This document shows, in pieces, positions 1 through 11,682 of a stretch of 64,000 nt of DNA. A program made the position numbers and the translations under genes. The notes beneath the pieces were generated by a model. The model did not search any database, had not been told where the DNA came from, and was given only the letters and a program-made list of their open reading frames with translations. The stretch's first letter is position 1, and each line of letters begins with the position of its first letter. The stretch covers positions 4,455,190-4,519,189 of the forward strand of contig CM051459.1 of assembly GCA_028095005.1 (NCBI GenBank). The letters are read 5' to 3'. This stretch comes from Rhynchospora pubera (taxonomy: Eukaryota > Streptophyta > Magnoliopsida > Poales > Cyperaceae).

Positions 1-59
1 GATTTCGAGTTGTCAATTAGAAAAAGGGGATTTGAAGTGAAAGCTAGATTGGCAAGGAG

Positions 60-715
60 AGGAAAGAAGCATTTTGCTTTCTGTATAACCTCCTTGAAAA
101 GCTTGCACTGAGTTAAAAAGATGATCAACTGTTTCCTCATCTGAAGCACATAGAACGCAAAAGCTTGGTAGCTGTCATCCTCTTTTCTTCTAGTTATCAA
201 TCGTCACAATTTTATTCAGACTCATTTGCCGAGCGAAAATTTTCATTCGAGGAGGGATTTTGAGTTTCCATAATAGAAACAAACAGGAGGTGTGCTTAGG
301 GAAGTTCTTTAAGAAGTTGTAAATGGAACTTACACAGAGAACATCCCATGAGAGTTAAAATTCCACCTAAAGCTATCCCTATTATTTGTCAGAGGCAGGA
401 TGAGATTCAGTGATTGTTGTAGGCTCCGTTTGGATTTCATTTGGAAAGAAGGAAAGAAGGAAATAAGGAAATAAATTTATTATAAACAATTTTAAATTTT
501 TCACAAAGTTACACACTTCTCAATACTTCTTCCCACTTCTTCCCTTCTTTCCACACCTTATCCAAACGGAGCCGTAGTGATTGCCATTGCGTAGAAGCTG
601 AAAGAGAGTCGCGGAGCGTGCTTCTGAAGATGGGGGCATTTCTATGCCAATCGGCAACAAAATTTGAAAGGGTCATGTTTGAATTATTAGCAAAGCTGTA
701 AAGAAATGGGGGCAT
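60..715 (-). pseudogene. Decayed LINE reverse transcriptase C-terminus (zf-RVT)
   Basis: Read on the minus strand, this stretch gives broken pieces of the C-terminal part of a plant non-LTR retrotransposon polyprotein. The clearest piece is FCVLCASDEETVDHLF at about 114-161, the Cys-x2-Cys...HLF signature of the zf-RVT zinc-binding domain. Just upstream are PRMKIFARQMSLNKI and SFRWNFNSHGMFSV, which fit the usual 'Pp-k-k-F' and 'G-FSV' blocks before that domain. The cysteine expected after HLF is replaced, stop codons interrupt the frame and the frame shifts between blocks, so it is a dead remnant. A MITE (422-573) has inserted into it. Assignment to the LINE class is by motif recognition only. 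Confidence 0.6.
422..573. mobile_element. MITE, GGCTCCGTTTGGAT terminal repeats
   Basis: A 152-bp element has perfect 14-bp terminal inverted repeats (GGCTCCGTTTGGAT / ATCCAAACGGAGCC). It is flanked on both sides by GTA, a likely 3-bp target duplication. The interior is GAAGG-rich on one side and CTTCC-rich on the other, so it can fold almost end to end. The 3-bp duplication and GTTTGG-type ends suggest a PIF/Harbinger (Tourist-like) MITE; that assignment is inference. Confidence 0.75.
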
Positions 716-752
716 TTATTGGGGACTAGCAAAGCTGCAAATGCAACTTCAT

Positions 753-902
753 GGGTGTGTTTGGATTGTTGGAAGAAAGAAGAAGAAGAAGGAAGAAGAA
801 GAAGAAAAAAAATTATAAACAATCCAAACTCTTCACAAAATTACACACTTCCCAATACTTCTTCCCTTCTTCCCTTCTTCCCACACCCATCCAAACGCAC
901 CC
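753..902. mobile_element. MITE, GGGTG(T/C)GTTTGGAT terminal repeats
   Basis: This 150-bp element belongs to the same family as the one at 422-573. It has ends GGGTGTGTTTGGAT and ATCCAAACGCACCC, a GAAGAAG-rich left half and a CTTCTTCCC-rich right half. CAT occurs directly on both sides and may be the target duplication. Confidence 0.7.
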
Positions 903-982
903 CATAAGAATTATGCTCCTTAATTTTTTTTTTTTTAGCACGAGGAAGTTAGAACAATTAGATACAAGCGAACACATAGATT

Positions 983-1191
983 GGGTGTGTTTGGTTGGAG
1001 TGGGAATAAGGAATAAGCCCCTTATTTCTTATTTCGGTGAAAACCAAACAACTAAGAAATAAAAAATTTGGACTTATTCCGATCCTTATTCATATTCTAA
1101 CAAAATTAAGGAATTTAGATAAAGAATAAGGAATAAGAAATAAGTTTTTCTCTATTTCTATTTCCTATTCTCACTCCAACCAAACACACCC
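983..1191. mobile_element. MITE, GGGTGTGTTTGGTTGG terminal repeats
   Basis: A 209-bp fold-back element has nearly perfect inverted ends (GGGTGTGTTTGGTTGGAGTG / CACTCCAACCAAACACACCC) and an interior of AATAAGGAATAAG repeats. It differs from the neighbouring GTTTGGAT elements in its subterminal sequence. No clean target duplication is visible (ATT on the left, TAA on the right). Confidence 0.65.
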
Positions 1192-3495
1192 TAATGAGTT
1201 GCTCCTAATTTGGGTTATTCTTGTGATGTTGTATTGGTACCTAAACCTCGGTTACTCGTGGCCGGTTTTGGGTAGTATGAAGTTTTGTACCACTTAATAC
1301 CAACTTTTAAGATGCCTCGTTCCTTTTCTTGCGCTGGTTTGTGACTCTAATACGAGGTTGGTACAATCTCTATACCGATCACTAATGTACCTGGATGTTG
1401 GTGTGGAAATCCAAGTGTCAGCGACTTGTTTGTAAGATTTCAGGAACTAATCTGTAAATTTACATGGGTTGTTATATAAATTTCAAGGGCACTTGTCAAA
1501 TCCCAATAGAAACTTAGGGACCGAATTAAATATTTAAATCTCCTAACGAATTCGAATCTTTTCTGAGCCTATTGGATCAGGTTAGTTACCATTAGTCATT
1601 ACTCATTTCTCATTAGATTCAGATCTATAAACCTATGGACCCGTATCCTCAAGCTTATCGGGTCAAACCCTATTGGATGTTGGATGTGAAACGTGAGCCC
1701 TTTATCCTTATTGGGTCTTGTTTTCTTTTTCCTTTGTGGGCTTTGCGTGTTGGACGTAATTCTGGACCTCTTGTAGGCCTTGATCAGAATAATAATATGA
1801 GCTGGCTCGAAATTAACAGTGGGCTTTAATTTGAGAAATACCTGATCAAATAATAAAAAAATTGATTACTGCCATCTGCATTTTTATCATCCCTACCATC
1901 GCTAAATATAAAGTGAACATATACAGTAAATAAAGTGAATATATAGATGATCTAAGTGAACACATACAAACAAATAAGTTCAATGAAAATAAGTTGAATA
2001 TGCATATAAACTTCTGAACAAGTGATGACAACACTTATTTGTTTGTAAGTGTTCACTTAGATCGTCTATATGTTCATCTTGTTTTCTGTATATATGTTCA
2101 CTTTGTATTTAGCGATGACAGGGATGACAAAACTGCAAATGACAGTTATCACTCCCGAATTAATAACGACGGCTTAAAATGAAAAATGACGAAAATTTGT
2201 CCAATAGATTAAATGAACAGATACTATGACAATAATCTCGACAATCTGATCCAAAAACAAAAATAATTTCAAAAATAAAATATTATCTCTTTCGGATTTT
2301 ATTTGATTGCGGTTTTGTTTAAAAATCATGAATTTAAAACAAAAGAGATGTTCAATTTCAAAATCTAACTTGATTTGAATTTGAATTCCGATATTTAAAT
2401 CTTAATAATATTTTCAATATTTTTGAAAAAAAAATATAAACTAATGATTTATATAATTAAAATAAACAAAACTTTGTCAAATTTATTAATAATTGGAAAG
2501 TCAAAACCAATAATTATTAAACTAAATTTAAGTGTCTAATAATATACTTCATAACAGAATCTCCTTCAAAAGACTGACATTCAAACATGGATTAGTCTAG
2601 TTAACTTGAACCAGTAGATGACACTCGTCAATTTGATAACCTTAAAACAATCCAAGATTAGGTCATATAAATTTCACCTTGAATGTCATAGGAAACTATG
2701 AAATTGTCCCTTTTTTTTAGACATTCTAGATAGCGGCTATCTAGTGAACTATGAAATTGTCCATTAACGGTAAAATACTGTTTCGATTAAGAATATGATC
2801 AAGGATAGTCAAGCAAAGGAAACACTGGATGTACGGATCGCCAGACGTGAGAATTACCATAATCTTTTTTTTCTAAGGAATCATAAATAGGTTTGCCATT
2901 ATTCAGGTACGGAATTATGTTGGATTTTTACTAGACATTGGCGTATCTGGACGGAGCTAAATAATAGAAGGTTTCAGAGTCTATCCTTCTTAGGATTCGA
3001 GTTTTTTGTTTTTCTATCTTGTCTTGAATTTTTTTGAAATGTCTTTTTCTATTTTTTTTTAGTTTTATTTCATTTAATTTGACAGTTGCATAAATAAATT
3101 AAACAAATAACCTGGGAAAACGATTATACGAAAGGTTACAACAATATTTTTTTACAGGTTCGATTTTTCTGAATAATCGTACTTTTATCATTTCGTGTTA
3201 TATTTCCTTCGAAAATTTGGAGAAAACTTTTCCGAGCGCAACCTAAAGTTTTGTCTTTTTATGCCATCATGCCTTTGATTGAATTAAGAATTAGTAAAGC
3301 AAGCTTGATCCTGTTTTCGGATTTTGTCCCTTCAGGGGAAAAAAAAAATCTGTACAATAATATATATTTTTTGTATGTTTAATACTCTAGCAGTTAAAGA
3401 ATGACTCGACAATATTAATTAGTTAGAACTCCTGATACATTTAGTTTTAGATATAATATAGGTAAATGTCAAAATTCAATATGTTATTTTTTTTA
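1192..3495. other. Intergenic, AT-rich, no gene seen
   Basis: No reading frame here resembles a known protein. The only structure noted is the inverted repeat at 1864-2150. The rest is AT-rich sequence with homopolymer runs. Confidence 0.6.
1864..2150. repeat. Long imperfect inverted repeat (fold-back element)
   Basis: The left arm starts near GATTACTGCCATCTGCA at 1864. It is mirrored by the right arm ending TGCAAATGACAGTTATC at 2150. Both arms carry the GCTAAATA...AAGTGAACATATA...CAG and GATCTAAGTGAACAC blocks in opposite orientation. The arms are over 100 bp with a short spacer. This is a likely non-autonomous DNA element of unknown family; no target duplication was identified. Confidence 0.6.
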
Positions 3496-3653
3496 GGCTG
3501 TGTTTGGATTGAATGGGAAGAAGAGAATAAAGGAAGTGGGAAAGAAATTTATTATTAAACAATTCAAACTCTTCACAAAGTTACACACTTCCTAATACTT
3601 CTTCCTACTTCTTTCCTTCTTCCCTTTTTCTCACACCTCATCCAAACGGAGCC
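3496..3653. mobile_element. MITE with TTA target duplication, upstream of LigB copy 1
   Basis: A 158-bp member of the GTTTGGAT family, with ends GGCTGTGTTTGGAT and ATCCAAACGGAGCC. TTA sits immediately outside both ends. It lies about 1.5 kb upstream of the first LigB start codon. Confidence 0.75.
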
Positions 3654-5085
3654 TTAGAAAAATTGACTTTGAGAAAGAAATGCATCATGTCGTCGTTGCA
3701 CATAGTTCTAATGTTGCAAAACGCGTTTTTTTTTCGGGACTTGACGGAATGTTGCAAGGCGCGTCGAAAAGTATTAGAAGAACAAAAATCCAACGCAAAT
3801 AATTATTTCTTGCTCACATCTGAGTCATCTGACACTTTTTTAGTACCTCGTCTCCAATTATGTCATCTCATTGCCGCCTCCAGTAAAGGCAACGGCAGCT
3901 GGACAGCTGCTTCAAGTTTCTCCGCACAACATTAATGAACAAAATTATCCCTCTTATTAACCAAATGCAATTTAACATTATGTTTGAATTTGAAATTAAA
4001 CTATTGGCCTTAGATAAATCCACATTATTTAGATTAAATTATGTATCATATACATCATGCAGCTAGAAAATATATTTTATAAATTTGCTTACACAATATT
4101 TTTTCCTATTAATTTATTAGACTAAACTTGAAAAAAGAGGGATAATTTTGAAAAAAAAAATTATTATATATTTTTATTAGACTAATCTTGATTTTTCCTT
4201 AATATACTTAGTAGAGGGGCAATTTTATCCACAAATGTTGTACCAAGAACATTAAACGTTGCACGAAGCAGTTGCCGCTAATACCAGCTGCTATAAATTA
4301 CTCTCACGACTTATCAGAAACATATCATCAATAAGAATCTTAAATTTGCCCAAAAAAAATTTTGTAAATATTTGAAGTTGAAATTTTAAATTATCTTTAG
4401 AAAAGCAGTCACAACTCGCTTCAATCTTGGGGAAGACTTCCAAAAAAAAAAACGTAAGGGTAAAAAAAATGAAGAAATCTTAGTGGGACATGTTACTCTT
4501 CACTTCAGTTCGTTAAAGAACTGGAGAGAAGATGGTACCTTGATCCGAAAGTCTGTTGATTGATTATTCAGCGCCTATTATTCAACGGAAAAAAAGTCTG
4601 TGGATTGTCAACAAACGGAGTCATCCGTTCCGCAAGAAATTTTGATTTCGTTCTGTTCCAATACAAGAAGTACGGAATGGATTTTTTTTCATTTTGTATC
4701 AGGTCCATGCCGGTAGATGCAAAAAACTTGATTGCTTTATTTTCAGAGTATGTAAAATATTCCTCTGTTTATATGGCCAAAAGTTCCACTTACATAACAT
4801 AACATTAAAACTAAAAACCCTATTGCAACTTGCAAGTTTGATAATGTATAATTGAAGAAAATAGAAAAAAAAATAGAGGAGAATAGATAATTCATAGCTG
4901 AAATATTGTTGATAATCTGATTAAAAAAATTAGAGAGAACAGATTAAAAAGTACATAGGTAAATCAGAGTCAAACATTATTCCGGATTAAAAAATACTCG
5001 GCCGGTATCGAATCCGGAATAACTACTGCACATATATAATATGGACTTTTTGACAGCTTACTTGGAGCCCAAGCTCTATGAGGCC
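3654..5085. other. 5' flank of LigB copy 1, no gene seen
   Basis: No coding region is recognisable. The stretch from about 4480 to 4625 (containing a GTTAAAGAACTGGAGA block) resembles the upstream flanks of the other two LigB copies, near 11790-11930 and 19840-19920 in the opposite orientation. The duplicated block therefore extends at least 0.6 kb upstream of the gene. The remainder is AT-rich. Confidence 0.5.
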
Positions 5086-5094
5086 TATTTAAAT
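5086..5094 (+). promoter_or_regulatory. Putative TATA element of LigB copy 1
   Basis: TATTTAAAT follows GAGGCC and lies about 110 bp before the start codon. The same GAGGCCTATTTAAA block occurs upstream of copy 2 and, as GGCCTATTTGAAC, upstream of copy 3. This conservation supports a core-promoter role; transcription start is not shown. Confidence 0.45.
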
Positions 5095-5201
5095 CCCAAT
5101 CCCTTTACCAGAGAAAAGTTGTAATTCAGTAATTGCATCAATAACATTGTAATTCATCTATACCTTTTTTAAAAAAAAAGACAATTCCATCTACAACTAG
5201 C

Positions 5202-6606
5202 ATGGACACATTCTTCATCGCTCATGGTTCAGTGAGCATGGTCATAGATGAGACCATTCCTGCGCGGTCCTTTTTGCAGTCATGGAAATCCGACACAATG
5301 CCTGAAACACCGAAGGCAATACTCATGATTTCAGGTCATTGGGATACTGATGCACCGACCGTGAATCTGATCGATGGAACAAATGACACCATTCATGACT
5401 TTACTGGTTTTCCTGAATTCTTCTATCAGGTAAAGATGCCGCTGGAATAGGTTTACTTAAACATCGCCTTTTCCTATAAATTAGGTCTGTCAAAATGCAT
5501 TAATGAACTATATATATTTACAACTCTTTTTGTAGTTTCGTTACTTAATACTTATTCCAACTTGTTGGATGATTTCTTTCCATTTGAATTGATGTCCTTT
5601 AATTAATGTAACAACGTGACATATATACTACAGGTATAGGACTCAACTTTGACAATTCTCCCTTCACCTTTCTTTTTTCTTTTTAAAATTTTGAAGAATT
5701 GCTGCAAAGTCCAACAAATACAAGTAATTTCAATAACTCAAACTTTTGTTAATGCTTCAGCTCAAGTATCCTGCACCTGGTGCACCTCATCTTGCTCGGA
5801 GGGTTAAAGAGCTTCTTGACACATCCGGCTTCGGACCCGTTGAGGAAGACAAGGCCCGTGGCCTTGACCATGGTGCATGGGTCCAACTAATGCTGATGTA
5901 TCCCGAGGCGACCATACCGGTATGCCAGCTGTCAGTACAAAATGGAAAGAGTGCCGAGTACCATTACAACTTAGGCAAGGCACTGGCACCACTCAGGGAC
6001 GAGGGTGTGCTCATAATCGGGTCGGGTAATGTGACCCACAACTTGGAGGCTGTAGGACCCAATGATGGGCCCATCCCCAAGTGGGCCTCAGATTTTGACA
6101 CGTGGTTAAAGGATGCCCTTTTAAATGGACGGTACATTCCTGATGCTTCCCCCTCTGATATAATTTTGTTTTAATAAGTGTTCTGTCAAATCTTCAAATG
6201 TACATAAACTATTTACTGCCCAATAAATTGACACGATACATAGGAATTAGGAAATAAAAAGGCTCACACAAAAATATATCAGCGATTAATGTCGAGCTAA
6301 CTGATACATATCCTGCAATTAAAGTTGCAAACCAAAAAATAAATAAATAAAAGAGCATTTCAAGTTTTCTAATAATTGTGATGCTTGGTTCTAAAATTGA
6401 ACTTTCTGATGTGAAGGTATGATGAAGTGAATAACTGTGAGAAGGCCCCGGGTATGAAGATGAACCACCCAAGTCCTGATCATTTGTTTCCTCTCCACGT
6501 GGCACTTGGTGCAGCAGGTAATGGAGCAAAAGCAACGCTGATACACCATAGCTGGACCAACAGTGTCATCTCTTATGCCTCGTATCGGTTCACTGCTGCT
6601 CAGTGA
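5202..6606 (+). CDS. LIGB: LigB / DOPA-dioxygenase-like extradiol dioxygenase, copy 1
   Basis: Three exons, 5202-5429, 5761-6131 and 6417-6606, join in frame into a 262-residue protein, the usual family length. The family is the class III extradiol ring-cleavage dioxygenases (LigB superfamily), cytosolic non-haem metal enzymes that open catechol rings; plant relatives include DOPA 4,5-dioxygenase. Expected histidines are present: H8 (FIAHG), H46 (SGHWD), H113 (RGLDHGAW), H169 (VTHNL), H227 (FPLHVALGAAG) and H243/H244 (HHSW). The residues after the active-site histidine are NLE, the non-betalain plant LigB type rather than the HPxxxTP type of betalain enzymes. The usual SHGSP motif reads AHGSV. 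Intron 1 is 331 bp and intron 2 is 285 bp. An AATAAA lies at 6690-6695. The true substrate cannot be read from sequence. Confidence 0.9.
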
Positions 6607-7984
6607 TATATAATTCGTGTGTTTGCTGATCGAGATCGATCCGTGGTTGAAATCAGCTTCAGCTAGTATTTGAGTATAGCATAATAGCAAATAAAATGAT
6701 CCATGTTTTTCTTTGCAGGGCTATTTTCTTTTCTCTTTTTACTGTGCTTTATTCACACTAATAGGCTAATAGCTAGAAGCGTACTGTCACATTAATTTCC
6801 ATCATAATGCATTATATATTTGAATTATTTCCAAGGATTTCACTTTTCTTTTTTTGTCGACACCTAATTAATTAAGCCTCCTTTCTTTGGACTAACAAGT
6901 GTGCTAATTAATTAACAGGCAATCTCTTTTTGTCTTTTTGGTATGAATTGGTTAGTATTAATTCACATTCTACAAATAAATCAAATTCCCCCCCTTTTGC
7001 TGACTTTATGTTTTTTCTTCTGCAATTTATATATTGGACAAGTTCCTAGCTAGAACCAACTTATGATATACAATCAGAATAGATATAAATAAAAAGGCAT
7101 TGAAATTTTGAAAGGCAGAGTTGAATCGATTGATGGATTTGCAAGAAACCCCATGCATGGGTTCTGGAAACACGGCTTCATATATACTAATATTCAATCC
7201 TTCATAAAACCTGGCCATAGGCAAGTTTGGAATTAAATATTAAAAGTGGATCTCCGCCATGATCATCATCTAAAAAACTAAGTTTCATAATTTGTAAGTA
7301 CATATTGTTCTCGTGTCCCGAGTCGCGACTCCAGTAAAGACATTCCTCGTTAATAACTGGATCCTAGCAATGCATGTAATTAAAACTTTAATCAGAGATA
7401 ACAAGGAAAAATCTTAGAATCGGAAAGTTACAGTCAACCATGAGCTATTGCTATTTGCTTGAGTGTCGATTAGATTCCAAGCCATCCGTTCAATCAAAAA
7501 ATGACACTACTTAACTGATTTTATTCTCTTGCTTTGATGGTAATTTCTAGAATTTTGGTCAAGACCACGTATATCTTTCTTCTCTCTTTTTTCTTTTCAC
7601 GGAAACCTTATATAGTATAGACTATAGAGAGGAATGAATAACACTTTTTATCCACCATATATACGGGTGTATTTTTATCATTAAAAGGTATGTACAATCA
7701 AATAACTGAAATCACATCATCATTAATTTTGTCCGGTCATTATCCTACGTCCGCAACACTTTCCAGTGATCTGTAATCGTTACTGCAGTGATCAGTCATA
7801 ATCAATCATGACATGTTTGCTTCGCAACACCTCAATCTCACAAGGTATAACAGTCCGGCCGGTTGTTACTTTTTAATCGTAGAAGTATTTTCTGTCATCC
7901 GCCAGGAAGTAGCGAACAGTTTTATATTGCATTTCGTTATCATCTGCGAATGAAGTATTGGCACGTTGCCCAAACAAATAGTTA
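6607..7984. other. 3' flank of LigB copy 1, no gene seen
   Basis: About 6690-6820 matches, in inverted order, the downstream flanks of copies 2 and 3 (a shared block around CACATTAATTTCCATCATAATGCAT, seen in part), so it belongs to the duplicated unit. Beyond that I see only AT-rich intergenic sequence. Confidence 0.5.
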
Positions 7985-8100
7985 TGAGGTAGACTAAAAT
8001 CAGCCACGACTGACGAATGAATCTGTCAGCCGCGATTACATCTCAATTTTTGAGATTTTATTGGCTAATCCGAACCGTTCCGGATAACCCGTCATCCACG
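7985..8100. repeat. Solitary arm of the 33.3-kb MULE-type MITE family
   Basis: This stretch (GACTAAAATCAGCCACGACTGACG... to CCGAACCGTTC) matches the terminal repeat of the element at 33340-33744. No matching second arm is nearby, so it looks like a one-ended remnant. Confidence 0.55.
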
Positions 8101-8314
8101 TTTGGGCCCATCTCTTTGAGCCATACCATGACCATGATTAATTCCTTAAAGTTATTAAATACAATAGTTTGTCAATGCCAGTATAACTTATAAGTTAGGG
8201 CCATGCCATGATCATTACTTACTAATATCATGTTACATACATATATATTTGTGTGTTTGGTTGCACCAAGAATAAGGAATAAGAAAGAGGAAAGAGAGAA
8301 TAACCACAACTAGT

Positions 8315-8600
8315 GCTGTCAATATACCAATGTTTCGCACGTTTATGTTTCGTTCGTACAAAACAGAACAGAAATATAAGAGAAAATGGTTTCGTTTTCA
8401 GAAACAAAACAGAACCGAAATGTGATTTTGCCAATGTTACTGAAATGAAACAGAACGGAACACGAAAATGGACTGATTTCAGTGGAAAATGAAGAAGCAG
8501 AACATAAAACTGTTTCGTTTATCGAAACGAAACGAAAGCGAAATAGTACTTTTGTTTTGGGCGTCCGATGTGTTTCATGCGCCGGATGGTTAAGAAAAAA
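8315..8600. repeat. Degenerate TTTCGTTT/AACGAAAC-rich repeat
   Basis: The sequence is dense in TTTCGTTT, ACGAAACG and CAGAACGGAAC variants on both strands. It starts near GTGCTGTCAATATACC. It resembles the larger block at 14115-15068 (which starts GGCTGTCAACGG) and is probably a diverged copy of the same element. Confidence 0.45.
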
Positions 8601-8678
8601 GAGGTCGCTTCACAGCTTACAGCTTAGACGCACTGCGGCCATTTATATATAATAGGTTGGTTTTGGTAATGCATCACT

Positions 8679-9485
8679 CTATGTTACTTGGGTGCGGGTG
8701 CGGGTATCGTGTCGGATACGATGCGGGTGCGGGAATTCGATATTTTTTTTAAAAACTCGGATACGACTATATATATATAATAATAATAATAATAAATCAT
8801 ATTATATATCAAATTGTATAATTTTTTTTATCCGTGTAATAACTATTTGTCTTTATTTAAACAGATCAAAGCTACGGCTTTATTTTAACGTTTAAACAAA
8901 AGGATATACTTTTTCTATTTTTATTCATCTATAATGTAGCATAATTGTTTTGTGGAATGAAGTGCACCCGTATCAAATAAAAAAAAAAAATACGAGGAAT
9001 AGACAAGTAGACGGGAGGAGAGAGAGGATAAAAAGGTGTTTAACTTTTGTTCTATGTCGATAGCACAGAGGCACAGACTACTGAGCAACCATTTTCAAAA
9101 AAAAAATACTGAGGTGCAGCGTGCAATTTATATGCTGTACGATCCTCTAAACATAGACTCCTTTTTTCAATTAATGGTATTGCCTACTGGCCTTTCAATT
9201 GATCCAGAGCCAGACTCATCACATGCTTTCTGAATTCTAGACCACCTAGCTCATAGTCCTGGCGGGGTGATAAATTTGAAAACGTATCCGTATTCTGTTT
9301 GTATTCTAGCGTATCCAAGCCGTATTTTCACGAATTTTGACCGAATCCTTCAGTCAAAATACATTAAAATAATCAGATACGCCACGTGGACTGTCGGGTG
9401 CGTATGGCACGCGAATCGCATGCGAATCCGCGTCGGATACGGAATACGAGCATATTTTGGAATTTGGAGTATCCGTGTAACATAG
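8679..9485. mobile_element. Non-autonomous hAT-like element with 8-bp target duplication
   Basis: The element begins CTATGTTAC and ends GTAACATAG. GCATCACT is repeated exactly on both sides (8671-8678 and 9486-9493). The interior has GGGTGCGGGTATCGTGTCGGATACG near one end, an AT-rich middle with a TAA microsatellite, and GTATCC-rich sequence near the other end. The 8-bp target duplication points to the hAT superfamily. No transposase is encoded. A second copy lies at 39964-40842. Confidence 0.75.
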
Positions 9486-9899
9486 GCATCACTTAATCAT
9501 TGACGCAATTTCGTTAACAAAAAATACAAAGGGAGATAAATAAGAAATTTCGAACGCCACTACTCCACAGTTTTCATGTCAAAAACAGACTGCCGTGTTA
9601 GCTAACTCGTTAGCCCAATTTTTTTTTTTAAATTAGGAGTGAGATAAAAAAAAAATAAAAACCTTGACATAATAAAAATATGTAATGCATTATGATGGAA
9701 ATGTGACAGTCTAAAGGAGCAACGCATCTTATTTAATTAGGTGACTGAGTACCCTTCTACTAGTGCAAATTAATACAGCATAGAAAAACGAAAAGAAAAA
9801 TAGCCATGCAAAAACCGGAAGCTAGACATCATTTTATTTTACTATTATCAAATATTAGTTGATTTCAACGACGGATTGATCAGCCAACAAAGGACATCA
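9486..9899. other. 3' flank of LigB copy 2
   Basis: No separate gene. The stretch after about 9690 (ATGGAAATGTGACAGTCTAA block, then GTGCAAAT...CATAGAAAAA) matches the flank of copy 3 at 18185-18290. On the minus strand an AATAAAATGATG near 9827-9838 is a possible polyadenylation signal for copy 2. Confidence 0.5.
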
Positions 9900-11503
9900 T
9901 CACTGGGCAGCAGTGAACCGATACGACGCATAGGAGATGACGTTGTCGGTCCAGCTGTGGTGCATCAGTGTTGCTTTTGCTCCTTTACCCGCTGCGCCGA
10001 GTGCAATATGGAGAGGAAACAAATGATCTGGTTTTATGTGGTTCATGTTATAGCCTTCGACCATCTCACAGGTATTCACGTCGTCATACCTTCATATGAC
10101 AAAAATTGCAAGTTCAAAAGTTACAACCAAGCATCACAGCTATTAGAAAACTTGAAATGCTCCTCTTCCTTCTTTTCTTTGGTTTAAACTTTATAGGGGA
10201 TGTTTGGAACTCTTGGAATAAGACCTTATTCGGAATTGCTAATTCTAGAAGTTGCCAAACATCATTTAGAACAAGCAAAATAGCTTATTCGGGTCCTTAT
10301 TCTTGTTCCAACAAAATGTTGGAACTAGAATGGAATAAACTAACCATCCAACAATAAATTATTATTTTAATATTTTTTCTTGTTCTTATTCTTAACTAAC
10401 CACCCAAACAACATCTCTTAATCTAAGAATAAGTAATTATTTAACATTTCTTATTCACCACTCTTGTTTTAAAATAAGCTATTATATTCTTATTCACCAT
10501 ACTTCCAAACACACCCTAAAATATATATGTTTGTGTGAACTTTTTTATTTTTATTTTTGTTTATGTAGACATTTGCAAATTTAACAGAAAAATATCAGGG
10601 GAGAGGCTGGCATGTACCGTCCATTTAAAAGAGCATCCTTAAACCATGCATCGAAATCAGAGGCCCATTTGGGGATGGGCTTATCCTCGGGCCCACGAGC
10701 CTTGAAGTTGTGGGTCACATGACCTGACCCGATTATGAGCACACCTTGGTCCCTGAGTGGCGCCAGTGCACTGCCTAATTTGTAATGGTATTCGGCACTC
10801 TTCCCAGTCTGTACTGACAGCTCGCACACCGGTATGTTTGCTTCCGGATACATCAGCTTTAGTGGGATCCATGCACCATGGTCAAGGCCGCGGGCCTTGT
10901 CTTCCTTGACGGGTCCGAAGCCGGCAGTGTCAAGGAGATCTTTAACCCTCTGAGCAACACCAGGTGCACCAGGTGCAGGATACTTGAGCTGAAGCACGAA
11001 CAAGAATTTCAGTTATAGAAAATTTGAAATTACATCTATCTTGATAATAATTGAACCATGAATTCGCCATTGTTGTCTGAATTACATTTGAGGACATATC
11101 AATATAATTCAAAATGAAAAAAATACATCCAACAAGTTGCAAATTAAGTAACAAATAAATTTACAAAAAAAAAGTTGTAAATATAATTCATTAATGCAGT
11201 TTAACAAGCCTAATTTTTAAAAGGCGACGTTTACATAATTCTATTCCAGTGGCATATATATTTAATTACCTGATAGAAGAACTCTGGAAACCCAGTAAAG
11301 TCATATAAGATGTCGTTTGGTTCAGTGGCCAGGCCGTTCACAGTCGGTGTGTCAAGAGTGTCCCAATGACCTGAAATCATGAGTATCGCCTTTGGCGTTT
11401 CCGGCAATGTGTCGAATTTCCATGCCTGCAAAAAGGACCGAACGGGAATGGTCTCATCTACGATAACTTTCACTGGACCGTGACCTATGAAGAATGTGTC
11501 CAT
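9900..11503 (-). CDS. LIGB: LigB / DOPA-dioxygenase-like extradiol dioxygenase, copy 2
   Basis: Exons on the minus strand are 11503-11270, 10988-10618 and 10089-9900, giving 264 residues with all junctions in phase. The family histidines are kept: GHG near the N-terminus, SGHWD, RGLDHGAW, VTHN, PLHIALGAAG and HHSW. After the active-site histidine the sequence is NFK, again the LigB rather than betalain type. It is the most divergent copy: exon 1 carries two extra residues and a changed segment (NGLATEPNDILYD). Intron 2 is 528 bp, nearly twice that of the other copies, because it holds a 325-bp MITE. An in-frame ATG seven codons upstream (11524) could also start translation; 11503 was chosen because it aligns with the other two copies. 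Confidence 0.88.
10194..10518. mobile_element. MITE inside intron 2 of LigB copy 2
   Basis: A 325-bp element has ends TAGGGGATGTTTGGAA and TTCCAAACACACCCTA and an interior rich in GGAATAAG / CTTATTC. The intron sequence on either side (GGTTTAAACTTTA and AAATATATATG) can be aligned with the uninterrupted intron 2 of copy 1. This shows a clean insertion after the duplication. The exact target duplication is unclear. Confidence 0.7.
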
Positions 11504-11682
11504 GGTAGACCCGACCTGGTTCACAAATGAAGTTCTGTCAAGTCAAGAGGGAAACAAAATTGATTGAGGATGAAATTATAAAAAGTTACAGATGAGTTAC
11601 AATCTTGTTGAAGAAATTATAACTTTGCTCTAGTATACAATACTGTGTTGAGTTTTTTCAAAGAACTGGTGGAGGGATTGGG

